64,000 nucleotides of DNA from Luteimonas sp. GTDB taxonomy: Bacteria > Pseudomonadota > Gammaproteobacteria > Xanthomonadales > Xanthomonadaceae. The notes beneath the pieces were generated by a model. That model was not told where the DNA came from. It saw nothing but the letters and a program-made list of their open reading frames with translations, and ran no database searches. Both the position numbers and the translations under genes were made by a program. Where the stretch lies: assembly GCA_024707405.1 (NCBI GenBank), contig JANPZU010000008.1, positions 665,470 to 729,469 of the forward strand. Direction: 5' to 3'. The first letter of the stretch is position 1; every line of letters begins with the position of its first letter. Shown here piece after piece: positions 37,501-44,596 of the stretch.

Positions 37501-37733
37501 TCGATGCCTTCGGCGCTGGCGATCTCGCGTTCCAGTGGCGTGGTGATGAAGCCCTGGATCAGGTCGGCGTCGGCACCGAAGTAGGTCGTGCTGACGTTCA
37601 CCACCGCGTTGCGCAGTTCGGGGTACTGGCGCACGTTGAGTTCGGTGAACGAGCGGATGCCGAACAGCAGGATGAACAGGCTGACCACGATGGACAGCAC
37701 GGGTTTGTTGACGAAGATGTCAGTGAATTTCAT
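34563..37733 (-). CDS. RND multidrug efflux transporter, HAE-1 family (system 1)
   Basis: This 1056-residue inner-membrane proton antiporter has twelve expected helices, starting with FVNKPVLSIVVSLFILLFG. The proton-relay Asp pair is D401/D402 in IVVDDAIIVLENIHRH. The second half has GVISKHGILIVEFANKLQ with the relay Lys. A Gly/Ser/Met-rich segment (NGGFGGMGGSNSAMGGF) lies in the periplasmic porter domain near 620. The C-terminus is charged and His-rich. It is last in a minus-strand operon with a TetR regulator and an adaptor. No outer-membrane channel gene is nearby. Substrate unknown. Confidence 0.93.
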   Translation of the reverse strand: MKFTDIFVNKPVLSIVVSLFILLFGIRSFTELNVRQYPELRNAVVNVSTTYFGADADLIQGFITTPLEREIASAEGIDYITSSSSAGVSVIQAYIRLDHDPNEALTQIAAKVNKLRGELPTESEDPVIDLQQGQQIAAMYVSFASELLTDNQITDYLVRVVEPKIATIPGVQRADVMGSGAFAMRVWLKPDRMTALGVTASDVHLALQSNNVLSALGSTKGQMVAIDLTARTDLRTPDEFRQLVVREEGGAIVRLGDIADVELGSENYGSSVRINGDAATFMGIFVSPDANSLDVIRDVRAIWDDEIVPQLPEGIVATIPYDSTESIQDAINEVVRTIIEAVVIVIVVIFLFLGSLRSVLIPAVAVPLSLIGALFLMLLMGFTINLLTLLAMVLAIGIVVDDAIIVLENIHRHIEEGMTPHDAALKGARELAWPVVAMTTTLIAVYLPIGFQGGLTGILFTEFAFTLAGAVLLSGVVALTLTPMLCSKILKAHAEGSKGRLEAWLDQRFDKLHHWYQRRLHGALETKSVIVAFGAIIFVSCAFLYISAPKEPAPLEDEGFVFMIGTADAYSTLDYVERYTDEMTQIVGEIPEVDNFFLFNGGFGGMGGSNSAMGGFVMKPWSERDRSTNQILQQALQPQLSEITGLNIFAMIPPSLPTAGGDGGGEFLIGGVGSLEQLAELADEVVARAHASKRFIFLDKDLKIDKPRIEVQIDRDKAAMLGIDMRTLSADMAAMLAGGYTNRFAMQNRSYRVIPQVQRSDRLNAQQLENYYTRTRNGELIPLSTIVTLQESTQPQTLKRFQQLNAVGITFAPRPGVTKGEALAVLDQIATEVLPQGYSVDYAGESRQFKQEGATMLVTLLFALIIIFLVLSAQFESFRDALIMLVTVPMAISGALLVLNLLGLLSGILQFMGIEAFPGMSINIYTQVGLVTLVGVISKHGILIVEFANKLQREEGLSKREAIEQASGIRLRPVLMTTAALVFAMVPLLIASGPGAAARFSMGVVIAAGMTIGTAFTLFVLPAFYMLLARDHSHDRDVEAASARLDAEGGHAPQHG

Positions 37734-37744
37734 CGTTTCCGTCT

Positions 37745-37856
37745 CCCCCTCTCCCGCTTGCGGGAGAGGGTCGGGGTGAGGGCGTGGGCCTGGCGATCCG
37801 TTTCGATGTCGTGGACAACCATCCCCATCCTTGCCTTCCCCTTGAGGGGGAAGGAA
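37745..37856. repeat. Cluster of palindromes between adaptor and RND genes
   Basis: CCCTCTCCCGC-TT-GCGGGAGAGGG (37748-37770) is a near-perfect copy of the palindrome family seen at 8943-8966 and 15424-15448. A second hairpin CCTTCCCCTTGAGGGGGAAGG lies at about 37834-37854, and a third (AGCCTCGC-TGC-GCGAGGCT) directly after. Together they fill the 155-base gap and would be transcribed within the efflux operon. Confidence 0.75.
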
Positions 37857-37888
37857 ACCGGAAGCCTCGCTGCGCGAGGCTGCCGTCC

Positions 37889-39079
37889 TTATCGGTTTTC
37901 CGGCTTCGGCGCTTCGTCGGTGCTCGGCTGGATCTTGTTGTTGACGGTGACTTCGCCGTCGTTGCGCAACTTCAGCAGGCCGCTGGTGGCGACGACTTCG
38001 CCGGGCTTGAGGCCGTCGGTCACCACCACCAGGTCTCCGCGGGTCGCACCCGTGGTGACGAAGCGCTGGCGCACGATCTGTTTGTTGCCCGTGAGCGGCT
38101 TGCCCTGCATGTCCATCTCGCCTTCTTCGCGCGGCACTTCGGCCACCACGTACACCGAGTTGCCGTACGGGTTGAAGCTGACCGCGGTCTGCGGGATCAC
38201 CACCACCTGTGCGGCGCCGCCCATGTCGAAGCCCACGCGCGCGAAGGTGCCGGGGCGCAGCCTGCCGTCTTCGTTGCGCAGCGTCGCCTGCACCTTGAAG
38301 TTGCGGGTGCTGGCATCGACCGCGGGTTCGATCGCGGTGATGGTGCCGTGGAAGGATTCACCGGGGATCGCATCGACCGAGGCGCGGATGGCCGAGCCGT
38401 TGGTGATCGACGGCAGGTACTGCTCGGGCAACGAGAAGTCGAGGTAGATCGGATCGAGCGACTGCAGGCTGACGATCGGATCGCCCGGCGCGATGAACTG
38501 GCCGAGGTTGACGCGGCGGATGCCGAGCACGCCGTCGAACGGTGCGCGCACCGTCTTCTGTGCGATCAGCGCGCGTTGCGCATCGACCGCGGCACGCGCG
38601 GTGGCGGCGGCGGTGGTGCGTTCTTCGGCCTCGGCGGCGGACACCAGCTTGTCGCCCGCGAGTTGCTGCCAGCGGTTGGCCTGCACGGCGGCCAGGTTGG
38701 CCGAGGCTTCCAGCGACTTGAGCGTCGCCAGTTCGTTGGCCGAATTCAATTCGACCAGCAGTTGCCCGGCCTTGACCGGTTGCCCGGCCTCGAAGGCGAG
38801 TCGACGCACCACGCCGCCGGCTTCGGTGGTGACGTCGGTGCCGTTGACCGCGACCAGCGTGCCCACGGCGTCGAGCGATGAACTCCACGACTGCTCGGTC
38901 GCTTCGGCGGTGGTGATCGCTGCGGCCGGTTGCGGCATGTTGTCGAAGAAGTTGTTCATCTGCTTGCCCATGAACGCCTTGGCGGCGAACAGCCCGCCGA
39001 CGATCAGCAGCGTGAGCAGCAGCATCAGGAACATGCGCAGACCGAGGTTCGGCTTGCGTTGCGTGTCTTTGGTGGCCAT
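37889..39079 (-). CDS. RND periplasmic adaptor (system 1)
   Basis: This 396-residue membrane-fusion protein is anchored by an N-terminal helix (about 15-36, MFLMLLLTLLIVGGLFAA) rather than a lipobox. Lipoyl halves are at TEAGGVVRRLAFEAGQPVKA and TVRAPFDGVLGIRRVNLGQF, flanking a short hairpin (about 110-165). Beta-barrel and membrane-proximal domains follow (IEPAVDASTRNFKVQATL and GLKPGEVVATSGLLKL). The short coiled-coil hairpin is typical of MexC/MdtA relatives. It lies between the TetR gene and RND gene of the same operon. Confidence 0.92.
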   Translation of the reverse strand: MATKDTQRKPNLGLRMFLMLLLTLLIVGGLFAAKAFMGKQMNNFFDNMPQPAAAITTAEATEQSWSSSLDAVGTLVAVNGTDVTTEAGGVVRRLAFEAGQPVKAGQLLVELNSANELATLKSLEASANLAAVQANRWQQLAGDKLVSAAEAEERTTAAATARAAVDAQRALIAQKTVRAPFDGVLGIRRVNLGQFIAPGDPIVSLQSLDPIYLDFSLPEQYLPSITNGSAIRASVDAIPGESFHGTITAIEPAVDASTRNFKVQATLRNEDGRLRPGTFARVGFDMGGAAQVVVIPQTAVSFNPYGNSVYVVAEVPREEGEMDMQGKPLTGNKQIVRQRFVTTGATRGDLVVVTDGLKPGEVVATSGLLKLRNDGEVTVNNKIQPSTDEAPKPENR

Positions 39080-39104
39080 GGATGGATCCGGTGGGTTGTC
39101 GAAA

Positions 39105-39857
39105 TCAGGAAAGCGGGGCGGGCGGCACGAGCGGCGGGCAGGGTGCGTCGAAGGCGTCTCGGCAGATGCGACCCAGGTGCACGTCGAGCGCGGCGTCGTC
39201 GCCGGGGTCGAACAGCGGCTGCCAGCCGTAACCGTTGAGCAGGTAGTGCAGGTGCTTGAACATCAGCCGGTAGGGGTCGCCCTGGATGAGTCCGTCGAGC
39301 ATGCCTGCCTGTTGCGCAAGGGTATGCATGCCCATGCACAGGCACCATGGGCCGATGGTCAGGGACTGGTCGGGCAGGGCAAATCCCGCGGGCAGGTCGC
39401 CATGGCGACGGGCATCGGCGGCGATGCCGTCGATCAGCGCCGAAAGCGGCTCGCAGGCCTGCAGCGCGCGCTGGCGCGATTGCGGCGAGGCGGCGCCCCA
39501 GACGATGTCCGTCCACACGAACTGGGCCAGCCGGAAATGCTCTGGCTGCTCGCGCATGATCATCAGGTCGGCCAGTGCGACCGCGATGATGCGGTCACGG
39601 CTGCCTGCCTCCCAGCGGGCGGCGCGCTCGAACAGTTCCACCCGGCTCAGGCAATTGCGCGTGGACAGTTCCACCAGCAGGTCTTCCTTGCTGGCGAAAT
39701 GCTTGTACAGCGTGCCGATGGCGTACTCGCACTCCTCGGCGATCTTCGACATCTGCAGCGCCAGCAGCCCGTCGCGCTGGATCAGCTCCTGCGCCTTGTC
39801 GAGGAACAACTGTTCGCGCAGCGCGAATTCGCGTTGCCTGCGGTCTTGCGAGGACAT
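39105..39857 (-). CDS. TetR/AcrR family regulator of efflux
   Basis: This 250-residue repressor has an N-terminal helix-turn-helix (about 15-62) with the family signature LLALQMSKIAEECEYAIGTL, then YKHFASKEDLLVEL. The remaining helical ligand domain is Trp- and Met-rich, suiting hydrophobic ligands. It starts the minus-strand operon with the system 1 adaptor and RND genes. Divergently, 199 bases away, begins the system 2 operon. An AT-rich repeat at 39897-39915, just upstream of its start, is the likely operator, so it may control both systems. Confidence 0.9.
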   Translation of the reverse strand: MSSQDRRQREFALREQLFLDKAQELIQRDGLLALQMSKIAEECEYAIGTLYKHFASKEDLLVELSTRNCLSRVELFERAARWEAGSRDRIIAVALADLMIMREQPEHFRLAQFVWTDIVWGAASPQSRQRALQACEPLSALIDGIAADARRHGDLPAGFALPDQSLTIGPWCLCMGMHTLAQQAGMLDGLIQGDPYRLMFKHLHYLLNGYGWQPLFDPGDDAALDVHLGRICRDAFDAPCPPLVPPAPLS

Positions 39858-39896
39858 GGGTGCGGGGTGGGGCGGGGAGGATGCGGATTATGAACC

Positions 39897-39915
39897 TGAT
39901 TCATTAAATGATTCA
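39897..39915. promoter_or_regulatory. Likely TetR operator
   Basis: TGATTCATTAAATGATTCA is both a direct repeat of TGATTCA and contains the palindrome TCATTAAATGA. It is the only AT-rich symmetric sequence in the divergent efflux control region and lies 40 bases before the TetR start. Operator function is inferred. Confidence 0.5.
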
Positions 39916-40055
39916 AGCTTCAATTTTCACCATCGAGGCTCGACTGGCCGCTGATGCCCCCCTGCCAAAAGGCATATGCGCCGGAGCTACGGTCTGGCTA
40001 AACTATGCGGTACAGTAATTAGCCCCCTGTCGTATTCCAGCCCGGAACCGTGCCG

Positions 40056-41267
40056 ATGACCCGTTTCCTGTTGATCGCCGCGATCCTGACGGCCCTGACC
40101 GCCTGCAAGGACGAACAAGCCCCGGCCGCACCGCCGCCACCCGAAGTCGGCGTGGTGACCGCGACCGCCGCCAACCTGCCGCTGCAGCGCGAACTCTCCG
40201 GCCGGCTGTCCGCCTACCGCAGTGCCGACGTGCGCGCCCGCGTACCGGGCGTGGTGCAGAAGCGCGTCTACACCGAGGGCAGCGAGGTGCGCGAGGGCGA
40301 CGTGTTGTTCGTGATCGATCCGGCACAGCTGCAGGCCGCGCTCGGCACCGCGCAGGCGTCGCTGGCGCAGGCGCAGGCCAACCATGCCAACGCGAAGACC
40401 GCCGCCGACCGTGCGCGGCAACTCGCGCCGACGCAGTTCATCTCGCAGTCCGACATCGACAACGCGCTCGCCGCCGAACGCAGTGCCGCGGCCGCGGTGC
40501 AGGCCGGTCGCGCCGCGGTGGATGCCGCGCGCATCAACCTCGGCTACGCCACCGTGCGTGCGCCGATCAGCGGCATTGCCGGCAAGCAGCAGGTCACCGA
40601 AGGTGCGCTGGTCGGCCAGGGCACGGCGACCTTGTTGACCACGGTCGACCAGGCCGACCCGCTGTACGTCAACTTCTCGATGAGCGTCGCCGAACTCGAA
40701 CGCATCCGCAGCGTCATCGCGGCGCGCGTCGACGGCGAGGCCGAAGTGTCGGTGCGCCTGCCCGATGGCAGCACCTATGCGCACACCGGCACGCTGGATT
40801 TCTCGGGCGACGTGGTCGATCCGACGACGGGCGCGGTGTCGATGCGCGCGCGCGTGCCCAATCCCGATCGTCGCCTGCTGCCCGGCACCTACGTGACCCT
40901 CGTGGCCACCCTGGGCGTGCAGCCGAACGTGTTCGCGATCCCGCAGCCTGCGGTGCAGCGCGACGCGCACGGCCCCTACCTGATGGTCGTGGGCGCCGAC
41001 GGCAAGGTCGCGCGCCGCGACGTGCAGACCTCGTCGGCATCGAACGGCAACTGGATCGTCACCGGCGGTCTCGAAGGAGGCGAACAGGTGATCGTGGCCG
41101 GCCTGCAGCGCGTGCGCGCCGACGCGCCCGCCACCGCCGTGCCGTGGCAGCGCGATGCCGCGACTGGCGCGCCCCCGGCACCGGCGGCTGCACCGACCGA
41201 TGCCGCCACCGCGCCTGCGCAGGACGATGCCGCGCAACCGGCCCCCGCCGCCGCCGCGGAAGACTGA
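40056..41267 (+). CDS. RND periplasmic adaptor lipoprotein (system 2)
   Basis: This 403-residue membrane-fusion protein is of the AcrA/MexA type. The start at 40056 (MTRFLLIAAILTALTACKDE) gives a lipoprotein signal with lipobox LTAC, so the mature protein is lipid-anchored, unlike the system 1 adaptor. Lipoyl halves are near RARVPGVVQKRVYTEGSEVREGD and TVRAPISGIAGKQQVTEGA (given in part), flanking a coiled-coil hairpin rich in Ala/Gln. The C-terminal 45 residues are an Ala/Pro/Asp tail. An in-frame GTG six bases upstream is a possible alternative start. It is followed six bases later by the RND gene. Confidence 0.93.
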   Translation: MTRFLLIAAILTALTACKDEQAPAAPPPPEVGVVTATAANLPLQRELSGRLSAYRSADVRARVPGVVQKRVYTEGSEVREGDVLFVIDPAQLQAALGTAQASLAQAQANHANAKTAADRARQLAPTQFISQSDIDNALAAERSAAAAVQAGRAAVDAARINLGYATVRAPISGIAGKQQVTEGALVGQGTATLLTTVDQADPLYVNFSMSVAELERIRSVIAARVDGEAEVSVRLPDGSTYAHTGTLDFSGDVVDPTTGAVSMRARVPNPDRRLLPGTYVTLVATLGVQPNVFAIPQPAVQRDAHGPYLMVVGADGKVARRDVQTSSASNGNWIVTGGLEGGEQVIVAGLQRVRADAPATAVPWQRDAATGAPPAPAAAPTDAATAPAQDDAAQPAPAAAAED

Positions 41268-41273
41268 TCCGCC

Positions 41274-44200
41274 ATGCCCAAGTTCTTCATCCACCATCCG
41301 GTCTTCGCCTGGGTCGTCGCGATCCTGGTCTCGCTCAGCGGCGTGATCGCGCTGCTCAACATGGGCGTGGAATCGTATCCCAACGTCGCGCCGCCGCAGG
41401 TGACGGTGAGCGCCAGCTACCCCGGCGCCGATGCGCAGACCGCCGAGCAGGCGGTGACCCAGGTCATCGAGCAGCAGCTCACCGGCATCGACAACCTGCT
41501 GTACTTCAGTTCGTCGTCGAATTCGTCTGGTGGCGTGTCGATCTCGCTCACCTTCGAAAGCGGCACCGATGCCGACATCGCGCAGGTACAGGTGCAGAAC
41601 AAGGTGTCGCTGGCGACGCCGCGGCTGCCGACCGAAGTGATCCAGCAGGGCGTGGTGGTGGCCAAGGCCAACAGCGGCTTCCTGATGGTGGTCGGCCTGC
41701 GCTCGAACGACCCGAGCATCGATCGCAACGCGCTCAACGACCTGATCGCCTCGCGCATCCTCGAGCCGCTGGCGCGCGTGCCCGGCGTGGGCAACACCCA
41801 GCACTTCGGTTCGTCGTACGCGATGAACATCTGGCTCGATCCGGAGAAGCTGCAGGGCTACGGCCTGTCGGCATCGCAGGTGCTCACCGCGGTGCGCGGG
41901 CAGAACGCGCAGTTCGCCGCCGGCTCCATCGGCTCCGATCCCGCGCCGGAAGGCCAGGGCTTCACCGCTACCGTTGCCGCGGAAGGCCGTTTCAGCACGC
42001 CGGAGGAATTCCGCGACATCATCCTGCGCGCGGATGCCGGCGGCGCACTGGTGCGCCTGGGCGACGTGGCGCGCGTGGAAGTGGGCGCGCAGGGTTACGG
42101 CTTCGACGCCAAGTTCGACGGCGCGCCGGTCGGTGCGGTGGCGGTGATGCTGCAGCCCGGCGCCAACGCGCTGTCGGTGGCCGAAGCGGTCACCGCGCGC
42201 ATGGACGAGCTGCAGGCGACATTCCCCAATGGCGTGGAATGGTTCACGCCATTCGACAGCACCACCTTCGTGCGCATCTCCATCCAGGAAGTGGTGATGA
42301 CGCTGATCGAGGCAGTCGTCCTCGTGTTCCTGGTGATGCTGCTGTTCCTGCAGAACCTGCGCGCGACCATCATCCCGACGCTGGTGATCCCGGTGGCGCT
42401 GCTGGGTACCTTCCTGGTGCTGAGCATGATCGGGTTCACGGTCAACCAGCTGACGCTGTTCGCGATGGTGCTGTCGATCGGTATCGTCGTGGATGACGCG
42501 ATCATCGTGATCGAGAACGTCGAACGCATCATGGCCGAGGAACACCTGCCGCCGCGCGAGGCGACGGTGAAGGCGATGGGCCAGATCACCGGCGCGGTGG
42601 TCGCGATCACCGTGGTGCTGGCGGCGGTGTTCATCCCCAGTGCGCTGCAGGGCGGCGCATCGGGCGAGATCTACAAGCAGTTCGCGATCACCATCGCGGT
42701 GTCGATGGGCTTCTCGGCCTTCCTGGCGCTCGGCTTCACGCCTGCACTGTGCGCGACCTTCCTCAAGCAGCACGCACTGCCGGGCGAGAAGAAGGAGAAC
42801 GTGGTCTACCGCACGTTCAACAAGTACTACGAGCGCATCAATCGCACCTACGTCGGCCACATCGGCAGCGCCGTGCGCCACGCACCGCGCTGGATGATGG
42901 TGTTCGCCGCGCTCACCGTGCTGTGCGGCGTGCTGTACGCGCGCCTGCCCGGCAGCTTTGTGCCCGAGGAAGACCAGGGCTACGCGATGGCCATCGTGCA
43001 GTTGCCGCCCGGTTCCAGCCTGCAGCGCACGCAGGCGGTGTTCGAGGATGTGCGCAGCACGCTCGAAGGCATCGACGGCTACGAAAGCATGATGCAGATC
43101 GCCGGCTTCAGCTTCGTCGGCCAGGGCGAGAACGTGGGCATGGCCTTCATCCGGTTGTCGCACTGGGACGACCGCGACATCACCGTGCCCGAGTTCATCC
43201 AGCAGGCCAACGGCGCGCTGTACGGCATCAAGGAAGCGCAGATCTTCGTGGTCAACCTGCCGACCATCCAGGGCCTTGGCCAGTTCGGCGGCTTCGACAT
43301 GTACCTGCAGGATCGCGCGGGCCTGGGCCGCGAGGCATTGGGCCAGGCGCGCGACACCCTGGTCGCGAGCGCGGCCGGCCGCACCGACACGCTGGCCAAC
43401 GTACGCCCCAACACGTTGCAGGACGCGCCGCAGTTGCGGGTCGACGTGGATCGCGTGCAGGCGCAGGCGATGGGACTGCAGGTCGGCGACGTGTACAGCG
43501 CGATCCAGCTGATGCTGGCGCCGGTGTACGTCAACGACTACTTCTCCGAAGGTCGCGTCAAGCGCGTGATCATGCGCGCCGACGCACCGTTCCGCATGGG
43601 GCCGGAGGCGTTCTCGCGCTTCTACACGCCCTCGGCCACGCTGTCGGACGACGGCAATCGCGCGATGATCCCGCTGAGCAACGTGGTCTCGTCGGAGTGG
43701 CAGATGAACACGCCGTCGCTGACCCGCTACAACGGCTACTCGGCGGTGAGCATTAACGGCTCGCAGGCACCGGGGCGCAGTTCGGGCGAGGCGATGGCCG
43801 CGATGGAAGACATCGTCGCCAACGAATTGCCGAGTGGCATCGGCTACGACTGGACCGGCATGTCGTACCAGGAGATCATCGCCGGCAACACCGCGATGCT
43901 GCTGCTGGTGCTGTCGGTCGTGGTGGTGTTCCTGTGCCTCGCGGCGCTCTATGAGAGCTGGTCGATCCCGGTCGCGGTGCTGCTGATCGTGCCGCTGGGC
44001 ATCCTTGGTGCGGTGGTGCTGACGATGCTGCGTGGTGACCTGTCCAACGACATCTTCTTCAAGATCGGCATCATCACCGTGATCGGGTTGGCGGCGAAGA
44101 ACGCGATCCTGATCGTCGAGTTCGCGGTGCAGCAGCGTGCCGAAGGCAAGACCTTGCGCGACGCGACCGTCGAAGCCGCACGCCTGCGCTTCCGCCCGAT

Positions 44201-44396
44201 CCTGATGACATCGTTCGCGTTCATCATGGGCGTGACGCCGATGGCGTTGTCCAGCGGCGCTGGTGCCAACGCACGCCACGCACTGTCGACCGGCGTGATC
44301 GGCGGCATGCTGTTCGCCACCTTCCTCGGCCTGCTGCTGATCCCGGTGTTCTTCATCGCCGTGCGCAGGATGCTGGGCGACAGGATGGACGAGTAG
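41274..44396 (+). CDS. RND multidrug efflux transporter, HAE-1 family (system 2)
   Basis: This 1040-residue AcrB-like pump starts MPKFFIHHPVFAWVVAILVS, the standard HAE-1 start. The proton-relay pair D407/D408 in IVVDDAIIVIENVER has the same numbering as E. coli AcrB. The second half has GLAAKNAILIVEFAVQQ with the relay Lys, and FAFIMGVTPMALSSGAGANARHALSTGVIGG in parts. Together with the lipoprotein adaptor it forms a two-gene operon. No outer-membrane factor follows, so it must borrow a TolC-type channel from elsewhere. Confidence 0.95.
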   Translation: MPKFFIHHPVFAWVVAILVSLSGVIALLNMGVESYPNVAPPQVTVSASYPGADAQTAEQAVTQVIEQQLTGIDNLLYFSSSSNSSGGVSISLTFESGTDADIAQVQVQNKVSLATPRLPTEVIQQGVVVAKANSGFLMVVGLRSNDPSIDRNALNDLIASRILEPLARVPGVGNTQHFGSSYAMNIWLDPEKLQGYGLSASQVLTAVRGQNAQFAAGSIGSDPAPEGQGFTATVAAEGRFSTPEEFRDIILRADAGGALVRLGDVARVEVGAQGYGFDAKFDGAPVGAVAVMLQPGANALSVAEAVTARMDELQATFPNGVEWFTPFDSTTFVRISIQEVVMTLIEAVVLVFLVMLLFLQNLRATIIPTLVIPVALLGTFLVLSMIGFTVNQLTLFAMVLSIGIVVDDAIIVIENVERIMAEEHLPPREATVKAMGQITGAVVAITVVLAAVFIPSALQGGASGEIYKQFAITIAVSMGFSAFLALGFTPALCATFLKQHALPGEKKENVVYRTFNKYYERINRTYVGHIGSAVRHAPRWMMVFAALTVLCGVLYARLPGSFVPEEDQGYAMAIVQLPPGSSLQRTQAVFEDVRSTLEGIDGYESMMQIAGFSFVGQGENVGMAFIRLSHWDDRDITVPEFIQQANGALYGIKEAQIFVVNLPTIQGLGQFGGFDMYLQDRAGLGREALGQARDTLVASAAGRTDTLANVRPNTLQDAPQLRVDVDRVQAQAMGLQVGDVYSAIQLMLAPVYVNDYFSEGRVKRVIMRADAPFRMGPEAFSRFYTPSATLSDDGNRAMIPLSNVVSSEWQMNTPSLTRYNGYSAVSINGSQAPGRSSGEAMAAMEDIVANELPSGIGYDWTGMSYQEIIAGNTAMLLLVLSVVVVFLCLAALYESWSIPVAVLLIVPLGILGAVVLTMLRGDLSNDIFFKIGIITVIGLAAKNAILIVEFAVQQRAEGKTLRDATVEAARLRFRPILMTSFAFIMGVTPMALSSGAGANARHALSTGVIGGMLFATFLGLLLIPVFFIAVRRMLGDRMDE

Positions 44397-44596
44397 TAGT
44401 GGATAGGGTGGCCAGAACCCAAGGATAGATCGTTCCGAACGGCAGACCTTGCTCATGCCCCTTTCGGCAGCAAGCCGTCTTGAGCGGCAATACAGGCCGG
44501 CGGCCCGGCCTCGATCACGACCGATTGGCCGTTCGCGCCGATAAATCCCGTAGCATCCTGCATTGCCAGAGGGTGGAACTGGCACAAGGGGGCGCC

